Origin: Eublepharis macularius
Lineage: Eukaryota > Chordata > Lepidosauria > Squamata > Eublepharidae
Reading direction: 5' to 3'
Length of the DNA stretch: 64,000 nucleotides
NCBI RefSeq assembly: GCF_028583425.1
Contig: NC_072795.1
Location: forward strand, 75,964,001 to 76,028,000
Every line of letters starts with the position of its first letter. Position 1 is the stretch's first letter. The position numbers and the translations under genes were made by a program. This document shows, one piece after another, positions 21,612 to 35,400 of the stretch. Under the pieces are notes generated by a model, which ran no database searches, had not been told where the DNA came from, and was given only the letters and a program-made list of their open reading frames with translations.

Positions 21612-21950
21612 TTGTTATATATTGGACTAGCTTTGAGTAAAGCAGGGCTCCTCTGTTATACAATCCTATTGGGAAATAGGGTTAGCAGCAGCCAATCATT
21701 CCTCCGCGATATGAACCAATTGCTGCCTTGTAAACATGTTACCTTTTGTCAGCACATGCAAATGAAGGATCCCAGTTGTCTGTGTTCTCATTGGGGGGTT
21801 ACTAAAAGGGGGCATCATTTGGGGTGTATATATCTGGCTCCTTCAGGAGCGCGTGTATGCAGTATTTGCAATAAAGTTACTCGCATGAGCTGAAATCACT
21901 GCCTGGTTGAAATCACTATGAGCACAAGGCTCAATACACAATAGTAATGC
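21612..21950 (+). repeat. Probable solo LTR
   Basis: The segment has the order expected of a long terminal repeat. An upstream region with an octamer-like ATGCAAAT (complement sense tgcaaatg near 21758) comes first. It is followed by GTATATAT near 21826 as a TATA-like box, AATAAA near 21870, and a short downstream part. No internal retroviral sequence flanks it. The ends and target duplication were not resolved. Confidence 0.45.
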
Positions 21951-22129
21951 CTTGCTTTTTTGTGTATATTGTATTTTGTGTATATTGTATTTGGTGAATT
22001 GTGAATTGCTGTGAGTCATGTGTATCAAGAAAAAACTGAAATATTGTAATTAAATCCAATTAAATTAAAACTTAAACTTATGGGTCCCAACATCCAGTTC
22101 AATAGTACATGTTATAGTGCAATATAGGA

Positions 22130-22600
22130 TCGCCAGTGATCCCAGGGATTCCACTGGGGGTTCAGGGGGCTGGAGGACAGGAGACAGCAAGGCACTTACT
22201 TCCTGCACACACACTGTGCATGCCCTCACTCCCGCACTCCCCCTCCGCAGAGGAATCTCAGTGCATGCTGACTGAAAACCACCCCTTTGGAGGTAGCTTT
22301 CACTTTAAGAATGTACACACACATTGTAGCTCCTTCTTTTATCCCATTTGAAAATGAGCAGGGTGGAGGAGGGAAGGTGCTGTGGTACATGCATGTTTGT
22401 TTGAAGTGGTAACTGTTTCCAAAGGGGCGGTTTTCAGTCAATGCACATCGGGATTCCTCCGAGGAGAGGGAACATGTGCACAGGCTTCTCCCCATCTTGT
22501 GCTTCCCTCCCCCTGCTGGCCAGGTGGGCCAAGCCAGGATACAGTGGGGGGGCAGAGGATCCCCCGCCCCTGGCAGGGGGGATGGCAAGCTTAGGGCAAT
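22130..22600. mobile_element. Foldback element with about 60-bp imperfect arms
   Basis: The arm at 22250-22308 (containing GACTGAAAACCACCCCTTTG) is inverted at 22401-22460 with about 85% identity by eye. The similarity continues outward into CA-rich and pyrimidine-rich DNA. The centre is about 90 bp. This layout fits a non-autonomous DNA element. Confidence 0.6.
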
Positions 22601-22639
22601 GTGCTTAGAGGAATAGCAGAACAAAGTGTAGTGATCTTC

Positions 22640-24290
22640 TCCCTTGCTCAGGACTGAACATGATAGTCCAGCCCTCCTCCAATTCTATTTACCCAAATAT
22701 GGGCACAGCATGTTACATGCAAACTATGTACATAGGCACACCAACATACATAGATACCTATAGGAACTGTTCCTGTATCAAGGAATGCTGTTTTTCCAGT
22801 GTTCCTGATAACGGAGATGGTGTTCAAGTCCACACTATCCACTATACCGCACTAGTTGGCCACATGGGCTATCTCTTGTTTCTTGATGATAGCTCATTTC
22901 ATAGTGTCCACAATATGGTGGAAGCAGGCTAACAACTTCATCCCATTAAGAGAGCATTTGCTTGGTATAACATCAAGTTTGAGCATGTTGGTAAATTACG
23001 AGTTTTTTTGTGTAATGTTTACCACTGAATCATTCTTTTTCATGTTGTATTTTATGCAAAAATCCAGAGCTCAATAGAAGCCACAACAGACATATAGTTG
23101 CATTGTTCAGTCTTTCTCCCTTTTTATTTTTCCCCACTGTTTCCCCATTACAAAAATTACAGTTGTCCCCAAGGAGTTTTTATTCGATCAGAATTAGAGA
23201 AGGGAAGTATTTTCTAGTTTTAACCAGAGATTCAGTAGCTCTTAACTTTCGGTATTGAAGCTTAATGATGGAAACCGCTATGGAATTTCAACCTGGTTTC
23301 TTAATACAGCGAAGACAGGAGTTGTTAATAAAATATAAGGAAATTTTGCAGCGCATTTCTGCAACTAATCTTTTAACTGTGGAAAGTGATGGACAAATTA
23401 CTTCAGCTCCTCCACAAGCTTTTATCTTTTGCTCTAAAATATTCATAACCAATTTGTAGTTAATTCATTTACTATACTAGATGAACGACCTAAGCCAACA
23501 CATAAAAGGGGCACCGTTTTTCCCCAGTTACATTGACTTCAAGAGTTTAGCAACAGCAGGAACCATTATACACCTCTGGATTTCTGCCACCTCCACACCG
23601 ATACCATTGATGGAAGCAAGAAGAGATGCATTGCTCCTTAGTAAGGCCTGATATTATCCTGTCAGTCTGGCAGCAGAATTCATTGAAAATCACTTCTGTG
23701 TTTGTGTCTCCATTTGAGCTTGGCAATGTTTCATTTAAAGTGCCACATAGGCTGGCTAGCTTGTATAGTAATCTGCCACCCAGTCCCAGAGAATCTCAGA
23801 GGTGGAGTATTTGTCTAGCAATTCAGCCCACTCACATCAGAATCCATTTCAAATGTTCCTGTGACTACCTGGAGCTCAGAACACACACCATGTCAATTTA
23901 CAGTAATCAACCATGCAGCTCCAATAAGGTTTGAACTGACACAAAAAGCAAAGCCAATGAGGATTTTGTGCAGAGCCATGCATCTCTTAGCCATTTCATA
24001 TTAAAAAGTTTTGAGCAACTCTTTCCTATTGTATGTTCTTAAGGCTAGTGGGGCATGGTGCTCAAGACAATGGCCAACATTATTTGCTTAGTTGAGGCTG
24101 CCACATTTCCCAGTGGGGCTTCAAAGATATAAATGGAACATAAATCATTTTCTCATAAGGGACACAAACTTCTAGAGCCCTGACAACGTGTCTGTAAATG
24201 TATCTCTGAACTACTACTGATGGAAATACAGGAGCTGAATGAGAATAGTTATTTTAAAGTTATAATAGCTTTTGCTATTATAATGAATAC
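22640..24290. other. Intergenic, nothing recognised
   Basis: No exon, RNA gene or element end was identified. Confidence 0.35.
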
Positions 24291-24295
24291 TTTTA

Positions 24296-24530
24296 GCCAG
24301 TTTGGTGTAGTGGTAAGAGCAACAGGACTCTAATCTGGAGAACCAGGTTTGATTCCCCACTCCTTCGCTTGAAGCCAGTTGGTTGACCTTGGGTCAGTCA
24401 CAGCTCTTCCAGAGCTCTCTCAGTCCCGCACACCTCACAGGGTGATTGTCATGAGGATAAAAACAACACATTTTGTTAACTGCTCTGAGTAGGCGCTAAG
24501 TTGTCCTGAAGGGCATTACTATTATCACCG
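24296..24530 (+). repeat. tRNA-derived SINE
   Basis: Head ggtgtagtggtaagagcaac, a B-box-like ggtttgattccccactcc, central gaccttgggtcagtcacagc, and a tail with ctcacagggtgattgtcatg. A T/A-rich trinucleotide run follows to 24550. Confidence 0.8.
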
Positions 24531-24908
24531 TTACTATTATTATTATTTTATTACATAAATAATAACTTCTGTAATAAAAAAAAACATAGTATTATGTGTT
24601 CACACATTAACAATCCAATCCAAAGTGATTGCCTCCTATGAGGGTCCCTTTGCCCAGTATTGTTTAAAGCCAGATGGACCATTGTTTTGATCTAGAATTA
24701 GCAGCATATCTGCCACTGTAATCACAGAGGTGAGGAGAAGCGGATATATTTTGTAGGTACCCTCAATGAGGGGGAAACTCAGATGTCTCGGCTGTCATTC
24801 ACTTCTATGGAAGAAATTTAAGCTGCTGAAGCTCTGAATCTTCCATCTGCTATTGTGGTCACCTGTGTCAGGAATATGCTACAATTTTTCCTAACAAAAG
24901 CTTACTCA

Positions 24909-24977
24909 AACTTACTTGGAAATACCCTCTATTAAATTCAGTGGGATACATTCAAGTAAACATGGATAGGATTGGGC
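24909..24977 (+). repeat. MITE right part ending TAGGATTGGGC
   Basis: Contains the palindromic core seen in a common reptile MITE family and ends with GGATAGGATTGGGC. That end resembles the right terminal repeat of the Harbinger element (TAGGATTGCGCTG). The left end is missing. Confidence 0.5.
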
Positions 24978-25796
24978 AAAAGTCACCAACTGCACCTCCT
25001 CATATGAGTTAATAGCTTTCGTTCGCTTTGGTGAAAGGAAAGTACAGTCGTGTGTGTCTTCCAGATGTCAGAAGAAAAGAACAGTCACAATTTCTAAGCT
25101 ACAGATGTTCTAAAACAATTTAGGAGGTAAATGTCTAACAGACTGGAGAGAATTATTCAAATGGACATAAAATGATTCCCACAGGTTTAGGAAAACCAAT
25201 ATTACCAGCTAGAAATTTCACCCAGCTATTTCAAACGTGGCATTTCTTTGTTAATTACATATAGCATCATCATTCACAGCAATTTAAAATGGGACTTCGC
25301 TTCTCTGTATTCTGTATTGCCATTTGTTTTCTACCACTTCCTGCATATAAATCTTCTTGTTCCTTCTAGACTGTACCTTCACAGTGTTTTTTCTAAACCT
25401 ATGGGAATCACAGTCTGTTTCCTGGCAGCAAGTACAGGGAAACTAAAGTACAGTTCATCTTAGGTCAGGGGGAAAAGAACAGCACATTCATATACCCTAA
25501 ACAGTTATGCTTGGTTTTTGAATTGGAAAATGGCCATGTTTATTTCATAACTACTTTACTGGCAGCCCCACAATGGGAACTATGCACATGTACATGTACA
25601 GGACTTTATGAAATTGTGTTTCACCTTCAGGACAATATAAGTCATCTTTGCATCCTCAAGAAGGATTGTGAATTTATTCTTCAAAGGTTCTCTGAAGCAT
25701 CCACATTTATTTATTTGCCATTTCCTGCCCAAAAGTATGCAAAGCAGCATACAGCACAAATCACAAGCGATATTAAATAGTCTAAACGATGCAATG

Positions 25797-26350
25797 CAAT
25801 GCAATGCAAGACTCTGGAAGCAGTACTGGAGTGGATGTGGACTAATAAACTGAAGCTTAATCCCGACAAGACCCAAGTGGTACTGGTGTCACCTGTTCTG
25901 GATAGAGTCACATGCCACTTGAAGGAACAGGTCTGTCGTTTGGTGGTGCTCTTGGACCCAGGCCCACTTCTGGATAAGAAGATGGCAGCTGGGGCCAGGA
26001 GTGTCTTTTACCAGCTTCATCTAAGTGATCGGGAACAATCTGGCATGCCTTGGTTGCATTTAGATTAGTTTACTGCAAAGCACTCTATGTGGGGATGCCC
26101 TTGAAAAGTGTTTAGAAGTTTCAATTGGTACAGAATATTGCAGCCAGAACGTTGACTTGTGTGAGTTGTAGAGATCATATCATTCCAGTCTTGGCCCATC
26201 TACACTGGCACCAAATTTGTTTCTGGGCACAATTCAAGGTGCTGGTGTTGACCTTTAAAACCCTGTATGGTTTAGGACCAACATACCTGAAAGACTGCAT
26301 ACTCCCTTATGAACCTACCTAATCACTGCAGTCATCTTCTGAGGCCCTGC
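25797..26350 (+). pseudogene. L2-type LINE fragment (C-terminal part of ORF2)
   Basis: Plus-strand frames give LEWMWTNKLKLNPDKTQVVL (25808-25890) and later IIPVLAHLHWH, FKVLVLTFKTLYGLGPTYL (26180-26290). Both are typical of the region after the reverse transcriptase in L2 elements. Stops and frameshifts show it is dead. L2 3'-tail-like DNA follows. Confidence 0.75.
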
Positions 26351-26399
26351 TTCAACCCCGCCCCCCGCTTGCCCGCCTGCTTCTGAGATTAGAGTGGTG

Positions 26400-27150
26400 A
26401 CTACCCAGGAGGGTGCCTTTTTGGTCATGGCATCCAAACGTGGGAACTCTGTCCCCAGGGAAGCTCATCTGTCCCCTTCTGTTGCCATCTTCCATCAGCA
26501 GGGAAAAGCTTTTTTTTGTTGTTTGGCATTCCCTCAGTGATCCCTCTTTCCTACCCAACGTTTTAATTGTTGTTTTATATATATTTGGTTTCCCCTTTAT
26601 TTGGGGTTCCCTTAAGGGATCTTGGTGGTGAGCCATGGCAAGGATATGCCCAGTTCAGGGGCTGTTGGGGTATGCTCACTCCCAGATGGCAGGGGATCCA
26701 CACAGAGGTGTGCGCCCATGTCGAGTCCTGCTAACTATCATCCTGTGATGTCTCCTATCTGCAAGAAGGCTGAGAGGGTCACAGTCTGGCAGGCAGGTCA
26801 GCTGATGCTTGGATCCATGCCCTATGTAGTGCCAAGGCTCCATAAGCTGTAAACTAATAAAGTTGTGTGACCTTCGTAATTCCAATAAGTTGTCTTGTGT
26901 CTTCTGTTTCCTAGCCCTCACCCCTTGCCCCTTTGATGCTGGGCCCTCAAGCTTTTTTGTTTTGTGTGGCATTCCCTCAGCGAGCCCTCCTTCCTCCCAA
27001 TGTTTGGTTGTTTTTGTATGTATTTTTGCTCTAGTTTTAATTGTTTTAATGATATGGTTTTTGTTTGTTTTAGTGATTTTAAAGACACAATTTTCTTATT
27101 TATGTTTTAAATTTGTTAGTTTCCTTGGTGGCCATTTTCAGGGCATAAAG
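26400..27150 (+). repeat. L2 3' tail with internal duplication
   Basis: The segment ggcattccctcag occurs at 26524-26536 and again at 26967-26979, each followed by a similar cctcccaacgttt-type stretch. About 330 bp lies between, containing AATAAA near 26857. The arrangement suggests an L2 tail interrupted or duplicated by another insertion. Confidence 0.4.
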
Positions 27151-27584
27151 GCAGGATATATATATTTTAAAACAATAACTAAAAATCCTCATAAGACATA
27201 TTGAAATATCAGTTGCATACTTAATTGAATGCTTTGTCCTTGTCCTTTAATCAGTTTTTAAAACATCTCATTGTTCACTCTTACCAATAAATACTACTCA
27301 GTGCTACATTGTAAATAGGATTTAAAAGACATTTTTTTTGCCTCAATAAGATTTTAGCTGGCCTGGTTTTAACCTCTGGTGCTGTTGGAAAAGTGGGCGC
27401 AGTATAAACAACAAAAGTCCTCAGCAATTTAAAGGCTTCATTCAATGTTCCTCAAATACTCAGAATTTAACTGCTAAGTTAAGGGTCAGTTTGGGCTTAA
27501 TGGCCCATTGCAAAACTTGAAATTTTGATTTCTTGTGTTTCATTAATCCTGTGCATATTATCTAGGCACGTATTCCCTGCTTGT

Positions 27585-27690
27585 ACAGGATAAATGACTG
27601 AGATTAATAGTGAATAAGAGTTACTCCAGTCTAAGCCCATTGGTTTCAGCAGGCTTAGACTGGAGTAGCTCTGTTTAGGATTGTACCGCA
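27585..27690 (+). repeat. Palindromic MITE, AATCCTA family
   Basis: Perfect inverted arms ACTCCAGTCTAAGCC (27623-27637 and 27652-27666) around a 14-bp loop. The right end has TTAGGATTGTAC (27675-27686), which resembles the Harbinger terminus. Confidence 0.55.
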
Positions 27691-30600
27691 AGGCACCTAA
27701 CATATTTCCTTCACTAGGCACAAGAACTGTGTTTCTTCATTAGGAAAAAGAGCTGACTACAAACTCCATAGTTTAAAGCTGCAGCCGCGCTCTAGCACTC
27801 TTCAAGTGCTACTTGATATGTTCCAGCAGATGTATGAGAATTTTCATTTCCTTTGTCTCCTGTTTTTTTCCTTTTTTTATTCTATAAATCCTATGTCTGT
27901 GTTTACTCCTTTCAATACTACCTTTAAGAACTCAGGAATAGCTACAGTCTTGTTTTTCCCCTTCCCCACTGCTTTTTAAACCTCCTAGTCTCATCTGTTT
28001 GTAGATTGCAAGTTCCTTAGGGAAACAATAATTGTTCAGATTTTTAAAGCAGACACAGTTGCCATTCAACTTAATGAGCACAGAATTAAATCCATCCCTG
28101 ATGGCTTTGAAAAATGTTAGCTGTTGTGTTTCCATATGTTTTGCAAAACCCTGAGCACCCTTGGGGGCATATTCATACAGTAAGATAGCAAATAGCATTA
28201 CCTGATTTCTGTAAAATACCGCATCATATGCTCTACAGAGACGAAAAAATTGTTTATACTCTTAGAGGCACTTAGGGGTTTAAAGTGCTGTTTCATATAC
28301 TTATATTTTACATTTATTTTCACTGGAAGACATCATAACACCAAGAATAATTTATTGCTATGAAGTGGTGTATTCCTTGATATCCATTACCAGGAAGACA
28401 AAATTGTATTTTTGCCATGTACATTTTTTTGGCAGACTCACTGACCAATAATAGATTTGTATCACAAGTGAAGATGTTTGCCTTGGTTACAACTATTTAC
28501 CATAGCTACAACAGGAATTTGTGTGTTTATAATTGGCAGTTATATGTTGGTATGTAACAAAAAATTCAGTTGAATTACAATTGTCATTTTAAAAACATGA
28601 GTCAGGTTATTTAATATGAACAGAAATCATATCAGGAAATAAATTTAATAGTAATTTCCATTGGTTTCAATGCTACATGTATTTCTGGATGTAACACTTT
28701 TGGTATATAAATGAACTTTTCTCTTCTGGGATTCTCAAATTTGAGTTGTTTTTAAACAAAAACATAGCTCACAAAGGAGATCTAGCTCTGCCAAAGCTGG
28801 GGGGGGGGGGGAGTGGTGCCCAATGCTGGGGGCTGGAAGCGGGGATGGAGTATACGGAGATAAGGAAGGGGCAGGGTTTAGTTGTCCTTACCCACATGCT
28901 ATGTTTTTTTTAAAAAAAGGTTATCTTCCCTACAGCTGCCTGTCCTTTTGTTTTGTTTTACGTATTGGGACTAATACCAGCTGAAGGAGGGAAAGTATAC
29001 CCACCCCTCCACCAAACCTGATGTGAGCAAAAAAGAATCATCACATCACCTTTCTATGGGGGAGAGAACAGCTGATTCATGACATGAGATCTCATTGTTT
29101 GCAATTTCATATAAAAGGTAGGTGTTAAAGTTAATGCAGGTGGACTGCCAAGCCTAGCCCGGTTCCCCTATTTCCCCTCCATCTCAGCAGCCCTACATAT
29201 CTGAAGGGGAGGTAGATGTGCTGTCTTACTGTGTCAGGGAAGTTCTGCCCCTCCTGCAAAGCACACTGCCTATTATGGTGTGAGTATAGCCACTATCTCA
29301 TCACCCTCCTCAGCCTTGCTTTGTGGAGGATAAAGCAAAGCTTATTCAATTAGGTCTGCATGAGGGAAAAGGCCTATATGAAGAGAATGTTAGAAAGGGT
29401 TTCATCACCATCAAAACTTTTTTACTTTGGGGTGTGGATTAACTCTAGAGACTTCAGGGCTAGTAATATTTCATGGGACAAGCAATTTAATGCCCCCACA
29501 CCTCACACAGAGCTGTTCAAGTTAAGGTCTACCACCCACCATCCTTCCAAACTCTTCGGGGGAAAGCATTCTCTCCTACAAGCCATTTCATGCCGAGAGC
29601 CTGTGGTTTTATAACTATCTTGTATATCTAAGAGCTTCCCATTTAACCACCAGACTTTGAGTAATAGGACTCTCAGGTGATATTTGGTTTTAGATTTCCT
29701 GCAGATATTTGGTTTAAGTTTCCTGCCTTCATATCTGAGATAAATGAGAGTACCAATTAAATTTCATCCAAAATGGTGTTTCCATTACTGAATTAAACCA
29801 TAGGGTAATACTATACATCACCATATTCTGGGCTACAGTACATTTCTTTATTCATCGTTCTCACTTTCTGTTCTGCCACAGTTGTTAAGTTGAACATAAT
29901 CGAAACACAATATGGTTTTCCATCTTTTGCACCTCACAATTTTCTACATTCTCAGTCTGGCAGACACAATATTAAAAATCATACCACTTTGTGCTCTTGC
30001 CAATTGTTACGATTACAATTCCTCAGGCAGGCCCTTCTCATCAAGCTTTGATAGTTATGGATCCACAGCTCACAAGTTTACAAGTGCTTTTCCTCCTTTC
30101 TACCAGACTTAGAGGATCTGCCATTATATTCATTTTATTTTATAAATGTTAAATTAGCTTACTAATTGATTATGATAGGCTGCCTTTATGTTTTTCATAT
30201 ATTATCATAGCATAATATAGTACTTTCCAAATGTTCCATAACAGTATCACAGAATAGCCCCTGCTCCACTGAAAAACTAAAGCCAGCTTAATAAAATATG
30301 AGCAAAATTGAATTACATAAAGATTGAAAGATTAAAAGTTGTTTGACATCATGAATTTATGTAGAGTTTGAAGGTGCAAGACACTTGCACAGAACACAAC
30401 TTACCAGTGCAGCTACTTAATAAAAATTAGATTTGATGCAAGCTATTGACAGTAATAGCATTTTTCTTTCCTACCTAAGGATGTCTATCTGTTGAGAGGG
30501 GGTGTAGCCAAAGACTTCCAATGCAATGTTCATAAAAGTTAACAGTTTTTTCCACTTAAAAGGAAAATCATGGTTTACATTTATTTACAATCATCATATA

Positions 30601-32500
30601 GGTGTTAGGTTTCCCATAAGCCTTCAGAAGATATCTTCATTTTTTACCTCTGAACTTGATACGAATTACACAGTAATGTAATGAAAGAACCTTCCACAAA
30701 TAGCTTGGAGAAACGATATCTATGTCAGTCACAAGGGACTTTTCAAACCCACAGACTTTCTGGCTGAGCTGGTTACATGCCTTGCTATCTCTCCACAGAG
30801 ATGGTAACTCTTATAACTTCCCTAGGGCATTTTAAAAATAAAATATTCAAAGCAGCTCATAGAAACTGCTAGCATCTGATCTGCTCCTTCTGGCCTGAGA
30901 ATTTAAAAGTTTTTTTTAAAAAAAATTGTTTTGTGCTTAAACACCTTCAATATTAGTTTCACATGACCTAAGTTTTCTGAAGTATGTTTTTCGTTCAAGT
31001 ACACCCAGGGTAAAAATTTCCTGAAATTTAGAATGGTAGCAGAAGATATCCAGCAACATAAACACTTGATATCGGAGTTGGCCATTGTAGTAAACAAGAC
31101 TAAAACGCTGGACCCTCACAAAACATCCTTATGGAAGAGAAAAGCAATTTATCCAACCGTTTTATTTTTTTTTTTGTGGTTCACAGTACCACTAACATAT
31201 GGATAATCAACTGAAGTTATTTTCACTGAGCATCATGACTTAGGGGTAGAATTTCTGCTTGCACTAGAGCTCTTGTATAAGCAGAAACAGAAGAATAAGA
31301 TCTGTGGTAGCTACTTGAGCTAAATTAAATGTTTTGTATCCCTGCTTGTGTGTACACTTGCACAAGATCTTGTGCAACCAATTTCTGGGCACTGTATCAC
31401 AGTACTAGGTGTTGCACATGATTTTGCATAGGTAAAACTGCACTAAATTCATTTATTTTTCCAGGCCAGTACATGTATTGATCACCTCTGTCTGTTCTCT
31501 TCTACTTGAACTCACTTTTGTGAACTTGAATGTCATCTAGAAATGCTACTAATTCTTCTATTGTTCAATTGCACACCATTGTAAATTTTCACCAGATCTA
31601 GACTGCAAGGTAACGTCCAGTTCCCTAGCTGATTTAAGCCAAGCTCAGCACTTCAGTGACTAATAGAGAACCACATACAAAGTTGTTGATCAGTTTGATG
31701 TGGTTAAGCAAAAGCCAGAGAAATCCTTGTGTTCTCTTTCAACCAAGTTTTCAGTCATATTGGAGGGTGGGGAGGTTGCCATCTAGCAATTATGGCTCCA
31801 TGGAGCCTGTCTTTTGGACAGATATTTTGTTTATATTTTATCAGCTATTTCATATATGTAGATCAAGCATTTGCAGTTACCTCAGCTACAAAACAGCTGT
31901 CCCAGACAGACAGTGTATTATGGAGGAAAGCAAGTCAGGTGCAGAGCACCCACTTCTACAGCATTTTCCTAATTTGGTTTCAGAGGTTTCTTTCTTGGAA
32001 ATGTTGCCTTGTGTTCCAAGCCATGTTAATTTCCTTTCAGGTTTCCTATGTGCATAAACATCTCCCTGCTGCCCACTAGTGAGAGGCTGAGCATGATAGG
32101 GAAGGAGGAGCTCTTTTTTTGTCCTCTACTTGGGAACTAACCAGCATCCTACCGTGAGCCACAGAATATGTTACAGAACAAAAATCTGTCCTGTAATGGT
32201 CAGCAATCTTAGACTTCTTAAGTGTTATGGAAGGAGATTCATTATCTGTATCTGACAAATGAGGTTCAGCTTCTCATTGTAAAAGTATACAACAGTCTAC
32301 TGTTGAAGAAATAAGAGAATAGGATCTAGCTATAAATAAAGGCGAGCTTATTTTTCCCCTTACAGCAGAGAAGTATTATTTCTTGTCAATAAAGTTCTGT
32401 TGGAGGGAGTATACTCCAGACACAGAATTTTTTCAGGCAATGATATAGAAGTGTTCTTCACACTGAGTATATTTACTAAAGACAGTCATATTAGAATTTC
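27691..32500. other. Intergenic, AT-rich, nothing recognised
   Basis: Apart from a poly-G run at about 28800-28812 and simple A/T runs, I identify no gene, RNA or element here. Part of it may belong to the GPAM 3' untranslated region if that is longer than drawn. Confidence 0.35.
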
Positions 32501-35283
32501 AAATAGTTTATTAAAATAAAATTACTGTGCAGCTCTGTGCTTCTTACAAGAGATATGGAAGATGCTAAATAGTCAAAGAAATATGTTAACTTCTTTCAAG
32601 ACAGTGCCTGGGTTCACAGGTAGATATACAGAACAGCTACACCATTTGCAGTTCTTTCCATACCTTTCATTGTCAAAAATGTCATGCTAATACTTTTTAA
32701 AAAAAACTTGCACAGGCAAGGCAATGTGTTAATTTCTGGAGTATTTAGGAATAGAAATTACTAGAATAAACTTATTCAAAATTGTTGCTGTGACATCTGT
32801 TTCCTTAATAAATTACTGTTAACATGGATTGATAAGCAAAACTATTCATTCTCAGAATCTGGGAGGTGGTGGTAGGGGATTCCCACACACTAGCCAAGAA
32901 ATATAGTTCACAGTCATGAAAGTGGAATGTTCATCAATAGACCATGTAGGTAAGTAAATCAAATTTAGATATACAGTTTTATTATTCTAGATACAGAAAT
33001 CTCTGAGCCATCTTTTGAAAACTCTAAACGAATACTTTGTCTTGCATCTATCAAGAAAAAATACTGACAAATAGAAAGGCCGAATTCCATTTAGTAGTGG
33101 AACTCTCTGCTTTGCCTTAAGAAAACAGCAAAACCAGCTCACATGCTACTATGTGCATATCCAGTGCCATGCCACAGATGGGTATCTCTTCCTGCCCCCT
33201 GCACAATGCTCACAGCTTGACATTTCTGCACATGCAAAGGCTCCCCACTTACAAAAATCTACGTTTAACAGCATCTTCTCACATCCAAAAATTACAATAT
33301 ACTGCACATACCAACATAAACTCAGTAGCGCAGTGCAACACAGAACATTTTAATAAATAAATTATTTTCATTAGTGACAAACCAAGCAATTACTTGCTGA
33401 TGTTCCAACTAAGTCCTAAATCCTCATTTCTTTTAAAGTACAGACAATTTTCATTAAAATTAGCTACGCATCATCTGTAATATATTGCTTGCTTCATTTT
33501 TTAATACACACTCTTCATTCTAGCATATATTATATACTTACCAACATGTGGAAAGACAAAGGGAAGTTATTTATTTGCAAGCACCTACTTATCGAACCAC
33601 ATTGCCATTAAAACAATACATTCATATTTAACAAGTAGTGCACATTAGCAAGGATGAGATATAATTACTGCAAGTAGCTAGTAGGCTTTATAAGAACATA
33701 TCAGCTACTATCTTGCTAGAAATTTTAAAAGGACAAAATGATAAATTCAGTTTCACGGCTTGCTTCTGTCACTGACACGATGCAACTTTGGTTTAGAAAT
33801 TCATCTTAAAGTGTTTCAAAGCACCTATTTAATGAAGGGAAACATGCATAGCAGTTTCTCTTATGGGGAACTGCTTGGGAATACTGACAAACATTGCAGC
33901 CCATTAATTGCTTTTATCTGCAAACAGAGTTTAAAAGATATTACTTGAATAAGTATAGAATAAAACACGCAACTATGGATTAAGCACAGACTAACACTGT
34001 GTATAAAATCTCTGTGCTGGAGTGAATACACAATGTATTTGTAATTTGGGCTACTTAAACAAAACTCAAATGAACATTCATATGCAATCGTTTCCCAATC
34101 TCCAACTGAAAGAACACTGAGGTTTTTTTTAAAAAACACATTGATAAGGCAGAAAAGGGAAAATATCCCATTGTTCTTAAGAACTAATGCCATGCTTATT
34201 GCTTCAGCTAACATCAAACGTGTAAAACTGCAGGTCTCACAGTATAATCTACAGTCTGGAGTAATTACAGATTTCCAAGGGGCTGTTCAGGTATTAGTGG
34301 CATGAAAACTTAATCCTAAGTATGTATTATACCTAGTCATATAAATGTATCTTTTGTGCTTGCTTGCAAGATATTTATGATAAAGACTGACTCTCCACCT
34401 AATATTAGTCAAAATTAGCATGGGTTAATTCACATACGAAACTCTTCAATACTCCACCTGAAATATAGAGTTTAACTTGAGAAAATGAAAGGCCCCAAAG
34501 CAGTAAACTGACTGATATGCACCTGAAAACAGGTTGGTTTCAAGCATCTTAGTAGTCCTGATAAAAATTGCTAGTGGTTCAGGAGCTTAATACACTAATG
34601 TATTACTTCTCTATTCCAGCTGGGGAGAAGAATTTAATATAATACGCTCTCATTCTGCCATAGATTTTGTGTGTTCATTGGTTATTATCCAATTGATCCT
34701 TGATCAGATACATAGCAGTTACTCTATTATTTTTATTTAATATGTTGCCATAAATAATCATAATTACAAAATATTTAAATCTTTCCCTCACAGCATTCAA
34801 TTCTCTTTTAAGCCTTTTATTTGCAATAATGAATAGAAGGGGTTGTTCCTGCTGACAAGACCTGCAAACTTCTCACATTAGACTGATATTCAAAACCACA
34901 GTATTAATGACAGATTGCTGGTAAATGTTTGTGCATTTGTCACAGTCATTAGTCTTGATGTAATACTTAGTAGTGTAAAAATGTATTATGTCCGTACAGG
35001 TTCATGTAAAAACTAGCAATTTCTTTTTTTTTCTTTCTTTTTTTTTGCAATCATGGCTTATCATATGCATTCAAAATCTTTTAAGTGCTTAATTGTGTTA
35101 CCAAATTGTATAGGTCCAGACATGCATATGTACGAAGGCACTTGTCTTCCAGCAACTTGGGTCAGATAAGGCCTTACCAAAAATGGCACTGTATACAGTA
35201 TAGAAGAAGCAAAAGCTCTGAAGTTTTGGGTCACATTCACCAAATCTGCCAATCTTCTGAATGGCAATGTCAACAGATGTGTT
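32500..35283 (-). other. GPAM: Probable GPAM 3' untranslated region
   Basis: AT-rich, low-repeat DNA directly after the GPAM stop codon on the minus strand. Vertebrate GPAM transcripts have a long 3' UTR. AATAAA on the minus strand occurs at 32507-32512 among other candidates. The end drawn here is a guess, since sequence alone does not choose the cleavage site. Confidence 0.35.
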
Positions 35284-35400
35284 CTACAGAACAACAAAAC
35301 CCAGAATGAATTCCAGTAGTTTTTGCCGATGACAATGAGGTAGGAAAGTGCTGCTTAGTTCCAGAATAGAGTCTCGCTTCTGCTTTGTCTCCTTAAACAC
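35284..35400 (-). CDS. GPAM: GPAM terminal coding exon
   Basis: After TTTCTTTTAG, 117 nt encode [19 protein letters not shown] and a C-terminus ending FILGFVVL before TAG at 35284-35286. Both match the conserved C-terminus of GPAM. Confidence 0.95.
   Translation of the reverse strand: MFKETKQKRDSILELSSTFLPHCHRQKLLEFILGFVVL

Noticed and set aside
28800..28812. Poly-G and other homopolymer runs as regulatory sites
   Set aside because: Simple low-complexity DNA with no supporting context. Similar runs occur at 315-325, 46127-46140 and 52788-52798.
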